64,000 bases of DNA, taken from an uncultured Bizionia sp. Lineage in GTDB: Bacteria; Bacteroidota; Bacteroidia; Flavobacteriales; Flavobacteriaceae. Below are positions 17,361 to 24,876 of the stretch, piece by piece (within the stretch, counting starts at the first letter, position 1; each line of letters begins with the position of its first letter). Both the position numbers and the translations under genes were made by a program. The stretch lies in contig CANMCF010000007.1 in the NCBI GenBank assembly GCA_947496215.1, forward strand, positions 124,001 to 188,000, given 5' to 3'. The notes below the pieces were generated by a model, which was not told the DNA's origin, ran no database searches, and saw nothing but the letters and a program-made list of their open reading frames with translations.

Positions 17361-18636
17361 AGTAAAGTCAAAAGTATTAAGTCCAAAAACATTTCAGGAA
17401 GTTTCAGAAATGATTAAGGGGCAGCGCCAGCTAATAGCAAGAGGCAATGGTAGGTCGTACAGTGATAACTCACTGCAAAGAAAGGTGCTGTCTTTATTAA
17501 AGATAAATTCAGAAATCAAGCTAGATATAGAAAACCAAACAGTACTATGCAATAGTGGTGTTTTGTTAATCGATGTTTTGAAAGTAATTGTACCTAAAGG
17601 CTTTTTTTTACCCGTTACTCCTGGGACAAAATTTATTACAATAGGCGGAGCAATAGCTAGTAATGTCCATGGAAAAAATCATTTCATTGAAGGAAGTATA
17701 GCCAAGTATATAAAAAGCATGTTAATCTTAACAGAAACAGGAAAGTCTGTTTTATGTACAAGGAATAGAAATACAGCATTATTTGAAAGTACAATTGGAG
17801 GCTTAGGATTGACTGGGGTAATATTAGAGGCAACAATTCAATTGAAAGAAATAGAAACGAGTTACATTCTTCAGGAGAAGAATAAAGCAAAAAACTTAGA
17901 GGAACTATTAGCACTTTTTGAAAAAAATAAAGGGAGAGCACATACAGTAGCTTGGATTGATTGCTTTGCTAAAAATAAATCATTAGGGAAAGGAATCCTG
18001 AGTACAGGAAAACATATTGAGAAAAACGAATTACCCCAAAAGTTTTCAAAAGAACCCTTGAAACTTCATGAGAACAAACAAATAAATCTACCTTTTTACA
18101 TCTTTCCTAAAGCCTTATTAAATAAATTTACGATAAAGGTTTTCAATGCAATAAATTATAATTTACTTCATAAAAAAAAATCGAGACAAATAGTTCACTA
18201 TAATAATTATTTTTATCCTTTGGATAAAATAGAAAATTGGAATGAAGCTTATGGTAATGGAGGGTTTATCCAATATCAATTTGTGATTCCTTTTTGCAAT
18301 GGTAAAGAAGGGATAAAAGCTATTTTAAATGCGGTACAAGAATCTAATTGTGGAGTGTGTTTAGCCGTTTTAAAAAGATTAGGAAAAGAAGAATGTCGTG
18401 TTTCGTCCTTATCTTTCCCAATGGAAGGGTTTACCTTAGCATTGGATGTGAAAAACACAAATAGCTCATTAAAATTACTTTGTCATTTAGATGAGTTGAT
18501 TATAAAGTTTAAGGGCAGAATATATTTGAGTAAAGATTGTAGAATGACGGCAAGTACGTTTAATAGAATGTATCCAGAAAAAACAAATCATAATAGCAAG
18601 TTTGTTTCTATGCTGTCAAACCGATTAGGGATTTAA
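17326..18636 (+). CDS. DprE1-like FAD oxidase (polyprenylphosphoryl-ribose 2'-oxidase)
   Basis: 436-residue FAD-linked oxidoreductase of the vanillyl-alcohol-oxidase fold. Motifs match DprE1: ARGNGRSYSD (38-47), PVTPGTKFITIGGAIASNVHGKNH ending at His119 (the position of the FAD-contacting HGKNH), an ESTIGGLGLTG loop, and a C-terminal KDC-MTA-TFNRMYP. DprE1 oxidises the 2'-hydroxyl of polyprenylphosphoryl-ribose, and the keto product is reduced by DprE2 to the arabinose epimer. At the position equivalent to the mycobacterial inhibitor-reactive cysteine (387) the local alignment gives Ala372 (GFTLALD). The gene overlaps UbiA by 35 bases and is 32 bases before the DprE2-like gene. Confidence 0.87.
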   Translation: METICNWNGFPKVKSKVLSPKTFQEVSEMIKGQRQLIARGNGRSYSDNSLQRKVLSLLKINSEIKLDIENQTVLCNSGVLLIDVLKVIVPKGFFLPVTPGTKFITIGGAIASNVHGKNHFIEGSIAKYIKSMLILTETGKSVLCTRNRNTALFESTIGGLGLTGVILEATIQLKEIETSYILQEKNKAKNLEELLALFEKNKGRAHTVAWIDCFAKNKSLGKGILSTGKHIEKNELPQKFSKEPLKLHENKQINLPFYIFPKALLNKFTIKVFNAINYNLLHKKKSRQIVHYNNYFYPLDKIENWNEAYGNGGFIQYQFVIPFCNGKEGIKAILNAVQESNCGVCLAVLKRLGKEECRVSSLSFPMEGFTLALDVKNTNSSLKLLCHLDELIIKFKGRIYLSKDCRMTASTFNRMYPEKTNHNSKFVSMLSNRLGI

Positions 18637-18668
18637 TTAGATTGTTTAGCAAAAAAAAAGCATAGTAA

Positions 18669-19403
18669 ATGAATACAGTTTTAATTTTGGGGTCGAATTC
18701 AGATGTGGGTAAGGAGCTGGCTTATGTGTTTGCTAAAAACAATTTTGATGTAATACTAGCAACTAGAACGGTAAGCGATACTCAAAAAGAAATAGCAGAA
18801 GAATTAACTGCAAAGTATGATGTAGAAACCTTATTAGTTTCATTTGATGGGGTGGTCTATAAAAGTCATGCACATTTATATGAAGATTTAGTAATAAAAC
18901 CTACAGTTGTTGTTTCTGTATTTGGTTATTTAGGTGAACAAAATGTTGCTTTGTCTAATTTTAAAGAAGCACACAAAATAATGACAACCAACTATGTAGG
19001 TCAAGTTTCTGTCTTTAATCATTTTGCTGAGATATTTAAAGAAAAGAGAAAGGGTACTCTAATAGGGGTTTCTTCGGTAGCGGGAGAACGAGGTAGGCAA
19101 AGTAATTTTATTTACGGTTCAGCTAAATCAGGTTTCTCTACATATTTAAGCGGATTGCGTAACTATCTACATAAATATGATGTACATGTAATAACGGTAA
19201 AGCCGGGTTTTATTAATACAAAAATGATTAAGCACTTAAAAACAAATAAAGTATTAACAGCACAACCAAACAAAGTTGCAGAAGCGATATGGAAAGCTTA
19301 TGAGAGAAAGAAAAATACTATTTATGTATTACCAGTATGGAGGTATATAATGTTTGTCATTAAAAATATTCCAGAAACGATATTTAAAAAACTAAAACTC
19401 TAA
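18669..19403 (+). CDS. DprE2-like SDR (2'-keto reductase)
   Basis: 244-residue classical short-chain dehydrogenase. The cofactor loop is LGSNSDVG (7-14), and the catalytic residues are Ser135 or Ser136, Tyr149 and Lys153 (YGSAK). The SSVAGERGRQSNF segment and the following VKPGFINTKM match DprE2, which completes the 2'-epimerisation of polyprenylphosphoryl-ribose to arabinose with NAD(P)H. Position directly after the DprE1-like gene strongly supports this reading over a generic SDR. Its stop overlaps the start of the HAD gene (TAATG). Confidence 0.87.
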   Translation: MNTVLILGSNSDVGKELAYVFAKNNFDVILATRTVSDTQKEIAEELTAKYDVETLLVSFDGVVYKSHAHLYEDLVIKPTVVVSVFGYLGEQNVALSNFKEAHKIMTTNYVGQVSVFNHFAEIFKEKRKGTLIGVSSVAGERGRQSNFIYGSAKSGFSTYLSGLRNYLHKYDVHVITVKPGFINTKMIKHLKTNKVLTAQPNKVAEAIWKAYERKKNTIYVLPVWRYIMFVIKNIPETIFKKLKL

Positions 19404-20020
19404 TGCCAAAAACTCTTGCCATTTTTGATTTTGACGGAACTATCTCTAAAAAAGATTCCTTCTTAGAGTTTATCAAATTTACTCACGGATCGTTGAGGTT
19501 GCATACGGGGCTTTTCTATAATATTAATTATGTGGTAAAGTATTTTTTTAACCAATATCCAAATGATAAACTAAAGGAACGTTTATTTTCTTTTTTTTAT
19601 AAGGGAATGCCCGAAAAAGAATTAGTAGAAAAGGGTAAACTGTTTTCGCAAAAAATAAATTCCTTTTGCTTTCCTGAAGCTTTATCGTTAATTGAATGGC
19701 ATAAAAACCAGCAACATGAAGTTTATATTATAACAGCATCATCAGCTATTTGGCTAAAACACTGGTGTAACTTAAATTCAGTTAAGTTAATAGCTACTAA
19801 ATTTGAAGTGATTAACAATAAGTATACAGGAAATATAGTGGGCGAAAATTGTTATGGTAAAGAAAAAGAAAAACACGTATTGCGTTTGCTTTCAGGAGAC
19901 TATGTGATAACTTACGGTTATGGAAATGATAGTTCAGACAAATATTTCTTAGACCTTCTAGATAATTCTTATCTAATGCCATTGAGTAAAAAAAATGTTA
20001 AAAAAATCGTTGAAAGGTAA
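19403..20020 (+). CDS. HAD subfamily IB phosphatase (SerB-like)
   Basis: 205-residue HAD hydrolase with nucleophile motif FDFDGT (Asp9, Asp11), motif II IITASS, and a terminal GYGNDSSD acid motif; a helical cap lies at about 25-95. It is translationally coupled to the DprE2-like gene. In the donor pathway the UbiA product (polyprenylphosphoryl-5-phosphoribose) must lose its 5-phosphate before DprE1 acts, and this enzyme is the natural candidate. Mycobacteria use a different phosphatase family for the step, so the role is inferred from context. Confidence 0.85.
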   Translation: MPKTLAIFDFDGTISKKDSFLEFIKFTHGSLRLHTGLFYNINYVVKYFFNQYPNDKLKERLFSFFYKGMPEKELVEKGKLFSQKINSFCFPEALSLIEWHKNQQHEVYIITASSAIWLKHWCNLNSVKLIATKFEVINNKYTGNIVGENCYGKEKEKHVLRLLSGDYVITYGYGNDSSDKYFLDLLDNSYLMPLSKKNVKKIVER

Positions 20021-20053
20021 GGTTGTTTTTCTTTTCTTAATTATTTAATGAGT

Positions 20054-20061
20054 ACTTTTGG
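20054..20061 (+). promoter_or_regulatory. -7 element for surface protein
   Basis: TACTTTTG fits TAnnTTTG 24 bases before the ATG at 20086. The nearest TTG upstream (20023) is too far for an ideal -33. It suggests the surface protein can be transcribed separately from the HAD gene. Confidence 0.35.
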
Positions 20062-20085
20062 GGCTTAACAATTCAATAATTAAAA

Positions 20086-23082
20086 ATGAAAAAGTTACAC
20101 GTCTGTCTAATAATATCTGTACTATTTTTAAGTGCCACAGGTTTTGCACAATTAGGTAATGAAACTTTAGGGGCTTCAGCTGGAGCTGGATTAACCACTG
20201 GAGATTATAATACCTTTATTGGTGATTCTGCAGGAAAAAGAGAAGATGCTGGATTGTACAATACCTATGTTGGTAGTGAAGCGGGGGCATATACTACAGG
20301 GGCTGATTTTTCAACTTTTATGGGGTACCAAGCAGGTCAATTTCATGATGATGCACAGGATTGTACCTATATAGGTTACCGAGCAGGTCGTGTGGCAGAC
20401 GGAACAGATAATTCATTTATAGGTAAAGATGCAGGTTTAAGTACAACAACGGGGTATGACAATACTTTTGTTGGTGAAGAGGCTGGAGAACAAAATACAG
20501 TAGGTCATGACAACGTATATGTTGGAGAAGATGCTGGACGTAACTTTGTAGATGGAGAGCATAATGTATTTGTAGGTACTAGTGCAGGATATGGTACAAC
20601 AGTTAGTGATAAATCTAATGGAGATAAAAATACTGGGGTAGGATATCAAGCGCTTTATGATATTAATGAAGGATCAAGAAATACTGGTTTGGGAGACTCA
20701 GCAGGTACCGATATTGGTGATGGAAACGGAAATACTATGATAGGACATGGTTCTGGAGCGGCAACAGAACACGCCGATTATAATACTTTTGTTGGGGCAT
20801 ATGCAGGTTATGATAATAACAGAACAAACAATACAAATGATTCAAACAGAAACACCTATGTAGGTACAACTACTGGTTATAGTAACAGGATAGGACAAGA
20901 TAACGTAGGTATGGGAGCCTTTGCAGACTTTGGGTCTTCTGGGCAACCAACACCATGGGGGGATGGAGCAGGAAGCCACACGAACAGAAGTAGAGCTACA
21001 TTTATAGGTGCTAATGCTGATGTTGGACATAATGATGTTACAATGCTTGGGTATAGTACACGTGTAGACGGTCAATATGGTATTGCCATAGGTAACGAAG
21101 CAGATTTACTTAATGCCACTGGAGGTATAGGAATGGGGTATCAAGCTGCATTAAGTGCAAATGGAGATTATTCCGTAGGTATAGGGTATCAAGCAAATAT
21201 TTCAGAGAATGATGCAGTAGGTATCGGTCGTTCAGTTGATGTAGATAAAGCGGAGTCGGTAGCAATTGGTGCAAATTCAATAATACAAAATGATGGTGCA
21301 ATTGTAATTGGGTATGGTGCAAATTCAATGGATTTAATTGATAATTCTGGAGGTGATTTAGATGCAACCAATAATATAGCCATAGGGTACAATGCAACTA
21401 CAAGTGCGTTTAATTCAGTAGCAATAGGTAACGCAGCTAGTGCTGTAACAGATAACACTATGGTCTTAGGAGGGGCAACCAACCCGTTAAGTGTGGGGAT
21501 TGGTACCGATACGCCAAATGCTTATGCATCTTTAAGTTTAGCAGACACCAATAAAGGATTGTTAGTAAACCGTTTAACAACCGCCCAAAAAACAACTTTA
21601 GGAGGGAATTTAACAGCTACCGATTACGGTATGATAGTATATGATACGGATGAAAACTTATTATATTTTTGGAATGGAACAGAATGGAATAGTGCTATTA
21701 AAGATAACTTAGGAGATCATACTGCAACTACAGATATAGAAGTTGCAGATAATAATCTTGATTTTGGAAATACTGAAGGAGTAGGTGTTAGATTTTGGAA
21801 TAGCAATAATTATAAAATTTCTATGGGTAATAGTTCAGACTATCAATATGGTGTAGTTACTGATTATAGTATAAAAAACGATATGAATTCAACAGCAGGT
21901 AGAGGTTGGACATGGGGAGTAACTGGGCAAACACCTATTGCAGCTTTAGATAATACTGGTAAAATGCAAATAGCCAATACCATGACTATTGGAGCATATA
22001 CTTTACCAAATACAGATGGAGCAACAGATCAGGTATTAAGTACTGATGGCTCTGGAATTGTTACTTGGGTAGATGCTACTGTTAATACAGACGAGCAAGA
22101 CTTGTCATTGTCTAATGATATCTTGAGTTTGACCAATGATGCTACTTCAGTAGATCTATCGGGGTATTTGGATAATACAGACAACCAGGATTTAACCATG
22201 TCAAATCATATACTTAGTTTAAGTAACGATGCTACACCAATAGACTTGACAGCTTATGTAAATACCGATACACAGCTAACGGAAGCGCAAGTAGATACGT
22301 ATGTGTCTAACAATGGTTATTTAACTGCTTTTACAGAAGTGGATGGAGATATTACTAATGAAATACAAGATATTAGTTTATCCGGAACCAACTTAAGCAT
22401 TAGCTCAGGAAGTACTATAGACTTGGCCGCTTTACAAGATGGGACAGGATCAGATAATCAAGATTTAACAAGTGCTACTCTTACAGACACTACATTATCC
22501 ATAGATATTGAAAGTGGAGACGCTGTAAACGTAGATCTATCACCTTTATTGACCGATTTGGAAGATCGTGTAACCGCTTTAGAGACTGTAGGAACAGCTT
22601 CAGGAACAGATGCTACTCCGCAAAAGTTTAATTACCAAGCTGTAGTAAATGATAGTTCTGGAGATGTTTTAGCTAATACTGCTGTTAGCTTTCAAATAAA
22701 TATATTACAAGGTTCTAGTACAGGAACTACCGTATATTCAGAAACACATTCTGCAACTACATCAGGCAAGGGATTAACTAACTTGTTAATAGGAGATGGA
22801 ACTTTAGTTAGTGGTGATTTTACAACGATAGATTGGGGAGTAAATGTATATTACTTAGAAATAAAAGCAGATGTGACAGGAGGGACTAGTTATATGAAAT
22901 TAGGTACTTCACAATTAGTAAGTGTGCCTTATGCTTTGCACGCGCAATCTGCGGACTATGTATCAGGAATTAGTTCTTCTAAATTAAAAGAGGAATTAAA
23001 TTTGAAGGATGTTAAAATTAAAACTTTAGAAAGAAAAGTAGAAAAATTAGAGGCAATGATGAATAAAATTTTAAATAAATAA
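20086..23082 (+). CDS. YadA-head-like repeat surface protein
   Basis: 998-residue secreted protein with a signal peptide (1-21, ending TGFAQ). Residues about 25-470 are degenerate repeats of the form N-T-xVG--AG, about 14-25 residues apart, like the left-handed beta-roll head of YadA-type trimeric adhesins. A middle region (about 470-690) holds a GIGTDTPNAYASLSL tail-fibre-like segment. Residues about 660-840 contain repeats of DNQDL-LSNDIL-L-NDAT--DL type. The Bacteroidota FNYQAVVNDSSG domain spans about 845-960, and a coiled coil (KLKEELNLKDVKIKTLERKVEKLE) ends the chain. No YadA membrane anchor and no classical T9SS tail are seen. Probably an extracellular trimeric or fibrous protein. Confidence 0.85.
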   Translation: MKKLHVCLIISVLFLSATGFAQLGNETLGASAGAGLTTGDYNTFIGDSAGKREDAGLYNTYVGSEAGAYTTGADFSTFMGYQAGQFHDDAQDCTYIGYRAGRVADGTDNSFIGKDAGLSTTTGYDNTFVGEEAGEQNTVGHDNVYVGEDAGRNFVDGEHNVFVGTSAGYGTTVSDKSNGDKNTGVGYQALYDINEGSRNTGLGDSAGTDIGDGNGNTMIGHGSGAATEHADYNTFVGAYAGYDNNRTNNTNDSNRNTYVGTTTGYSNRIGQDNVGMGAFADFGSSGQPTPWGDGAGSHTNRSRATFIGANADVGHNDVTMLGYSTRVDGQYGIAIGNEADLLNATGGIGMGYQAALSANGDYSVGIGYQANISENDAVGIGRSVDVDKAESVAIGANSIIQNDGAIVIGYGANSMDLIDNSGGDLDATNNIAIGYNATTSAFNSVAIGNAASAVTDNTMVLGGATNPLSVGIGTDTPNAYASLSLADTNKGLLVNRLTTAQKTTLGGNLTATDYGMIVYDTDENLLYFWNGTEWNSAIKDNLGDHTATTDIEVADNNLDFGNTEGVGVRFWNSNNYKISMGNSSDYQYGVVTDYSIKNDMNSTAGRGWTWGVTGQTPIAALDNTGKMQIANTMTIGAYTLPNTDGATDQVLSTDGSGIVTWVDATVNTDEQDLSLSNDILSLTNDATSVDLSGYLDNTDNQDLTMSNHILSLSNDATPIDLTAYVNTDTQLTEAQVDTYVSNNGYLTAFTEVDGDITNEIQDISLSGTNLSISSGSTIDLAALQDGTGSDNQDLTSATLTDTTLSIDIESGDAVNVDLSPLLTDLEDRVTALETVGTASGTDATPQKFNYQAVVNDSSGDVLANTAVSFQINILQGSSTGTTVYSETHSATTSGKGLTNLLIGDGTLVSGDFTTIDWGVNVYYLEIKADVTGGTSYMKLGTSQLVSVPYALHAQSADYVSGISSSKLKEELNLKDVKIKTLERKVEKLEAMMNKILNK
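20152..21480 (+). repeat. Degenerate tandem repeats encoding YadA-like head
   Basis: Coding repeats built on aat-ac-ttt/tat-gt-ggt...gc-ggt (NTFVG...AG). Units vary between about 40 and 75 bases and differ at many positions, so this is an old protein repeat rather than a recent DNA amplification. Confidence 0.6.
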
Positions 23083-23102
23083 TCTCTATTTTTATGTAAA
23101 TA

Positions 23103-23140
23103 AAAAAACAAGCCATACAATATTGTATGGCTTGTTTTTT
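23103..23140. terminator. Terminator after surface protein
   Basis: Perfect inverted repeat: six A, CAAGCCATACAAT, then its complement ending in six T, centred between 23121 and 23122. The long stem and T run make a strong intrinsic terminator usable in both directions. Confidence 0.85.
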
Positions 23141-23163
23141 TAAGAGGTAATGACTTTAATATT

Positions 23164-24162
23164 ATGATGGTAATAAATATTGACAAGCTTAACTTAGCGT
23201 TAATTCTTATTTCTTTTATCCTTGCCTGCCTATTGCCTTTTGAATTGTTCTTATTTGGGTATGCAGTTCTTGGCCCACTGCACTACTTAACAGAAACTAA
23301 CTGGATTATAGATAAAAATTATTTTGTTTCCAACAAGTATTGGAAATATGTGGTTATTGTTGCTGCATTTTTATATTCTATGCCATACCTATTTAGCTTG
23401 CCATTTATTAAAAGTGCTTTAGGAGAAAATTGTATGAAGCAATTACTGTCAGTATTTAATAGCTCTTATACTAATGCTTTGATGCTTTTAGTTTTAGTAT
23501 GTGCTATAGTTTTTTTGTTTACTCAAAAGAGTAAAGCTTTTTTAATAAGTGGCTTTCTTGTAGTACTAGTTTCCGTCTTAACCTATACTTCAGAGCTGTA
23601 TATGTTAATAAATGGTTTGTTGCTGCCAACCGTTATTCACGTGTACTTATTTACCATATTATTTATGTTGTATGGAATACATAGAAAAAACAGTACCGTT
23701 GGAAAGTTAAATATAGCTTTAATGTTTTTACTGCCCTTATCTTTGTTGTTAATCAACACAGATATATTTAATTACCAGTTTTCTAAAAACATAAAAGAAA
23801 TTTATATGAGTAATAACTTTTATTACTTAAATGCTAATTTGGCAAAACTATTGGGTGTTTACAGTGAATTGAAATTCTTCTTTTATGAAAAGGTAGATTT
23901 AAAAATTCAAATATTTATAGCCTTTGCTTACATCTATCATTACTTGAATTGGTTTTCTAAAACAACAGTTATAGGTTGGCATAAACAATTAAATACGAGA
24001 AAATCTGTGATAATTGTATGTGTATGGGGCCTGATATTAGCTTGTTACCTTTATAGTTATAGGTTAGGATTAGTGATCTCTATTTTCTTGAGTGTAGCCC
24101 ATGTAATGTTAGAGTTACCTTTAAATATGATTACTTTTAAAGCTTTGTTTATAAAAAAATGA
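23164..24162 (+). CDS. Polytopic membrane protein with conserved-type histidines
   Basis: 332-residue protein with about 8-9 membrane helices and no recognised family. Histidines sit in or next to helices in four places: GPLHYLTE (about 36-43), PTVIHVYLF (about 155-163), YIYHYLNW (about 258-265) and VAHVMLELP near the C-terminus. Such a spread of membrane histidines recalls membrane metal-dependent oxygenases such as the Brp/Blh carotene dioxygenases, but that is a weak analogy. The start may be 23164 or 23167 (ATGATG). It lies between the surface protein terminator and a module pseudogene, at the end of the A+T-rich island. Confidence 0.7.
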   Translation: MMVINIDKLNLALILISFILACLLPFELFLFGYAVLGPLHYLTETNWIIDKNYFVSNKYWKYVVIVAAFLYSMPYLFSLPFIKSALGENCMKQLLSVFNSSYTNALMLLVLVCAIVFLFTQKSKAFLISGFLVVLVSVLTYTSELYMLINGLLLPTVIHVYLFTILFMLYGIHRKNSTVGKLNIALMFLLPLSLLLINTDIFNYQFSKNIKEIYMSNNFYYLNANLAKLLGVYSELKFFFYEKVDLKIQIFIAFAYIYHYLNWFSKTTVIGWHKQLNTRKSVIIVCVWGLILACYLYSYRLGLVISIFLSVAHVMLELPLNMITFKALFIKK

Positions 24163-24225
24163 CAGGAGGCTCATTGCCATTTGTTAATAATTACGGAACC
24201 CCTTTTGTTTAATAATTTCATGGTT

Positions 24226-24786
24226 TTACCAAATACAAGTCCTTATATAGATAACTTATATCTGTAACGCTTCTGTATTCACACCAACAGGCTCATATGC
24301 TATTGTCGATTGGGCTTGGGTAGAGTTAGAAATACTACAGGATAATACAATGGTTATAGATAGTCAGCCTTATTGCAAAGAGATGGGGACATCGTACATA
24401 CCGATGGAACATCATCAATATATTTTATAAATGCAGCTACAGCAAATTACTATATAGTAATAAAACATAGAAACCACTTGGGAATAATGACAACCAATAC
24501 AGTAGCGTTATCTGCAACATCCACTATGGTAGATTTTACAGATGCCAACAACCAAATTACCTACGGTACAGATGCGCAAACAGCCTTTGGCCTGCCAAGT
24601 GGAGTGGTGGCCATGTGGACTGGCGATGTCAATGGAGATGGCCGTTTGAACTATTCAGGAGCATTGTCGGATGTACCATCGATAAGAAGTCAGGTATTCA
24701 ACGATCCCGACAACTCAGTATTTGGAGGTCCTCCTACATCTACTTATGTCTTTTTGCAACAATTGCCGGAAGGAGCAAACGATTAA
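24226..24786 (+). pseudogene. Broken gene for C-terminal dockerin-like module
   Basis: Fragments of the module seen intact at 31860-32655 appear in order but in different frames. LPNTSPYID begins near 24226; a stop and frame change follow. AIVDWAWVELE is near 24299-24337 in frame 2, and after a loss of a few bases near 24362 the sequence SALLQRDGDIV...EGAND is in frame 1 to the stop at 24786. No start codon or signal peptide exists. The last 130 residues (HRNHLGIMTTNTVALS, GDVNGDGRLNYSG, IRSQVFNDPDNSVFGGPP, QQLPEG) remain open but are the tail of a dead gene. Confidence 0.8.
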
Positions 24787-24803
24787 AAACTAATAAATAA
24801 ATT

Positions 24804-24839
24804 AAACAAAAACCTCCTTAATTAAGGAGGTTTTTGTTT
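24804..24839. terminator. Bidirectional terminator
   Basis: 18-bp perfect arms centred between 24821 and 24822, with CCTCCTTAA facing TTAAGGAGG and A and T runs outside. It serves the end of the module fragment and possibly the convergent FG-GAP gene. Confidence 0.85.
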
Positions 24840-24876
24840 TAAGTCTTTTCGGGACACTTTAACTTGTGCTATAAAT

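Larger units (their letters stand above)
6363..24162. other. A+T-rich glycan island
   Basis: From the GT2 gene to the polytopic protein the DNA looks clearly richer in A+T than its flanks. Hand counts of single 60-base samples give 22% G+C at 8701 and 28% at 13201, against 37% at 361 and 45% at 2461. Gene content is glycan and surface related. Both ends abut broken copies of one protein module (6092-6168 and 24226-24786). No integrase, tRNA or transposase is seen, so transfer is inferred from composition and edges only. Confidence 0.45.

Noticed and set aside
20152-21480. CRISPR-like regular repeats
   Set aside because: The repeats are in frame, degenerate and variable in length, and encode the NTxVG protein repeat; no spacers or cas genes.
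24373-24786. A 137-codon frame starting at ATG 24373 as an independent gene
   Set aside because: The homologous sequence continues upstream in other frames with a stop and base losses, so this is the open tail of a pseudogene.
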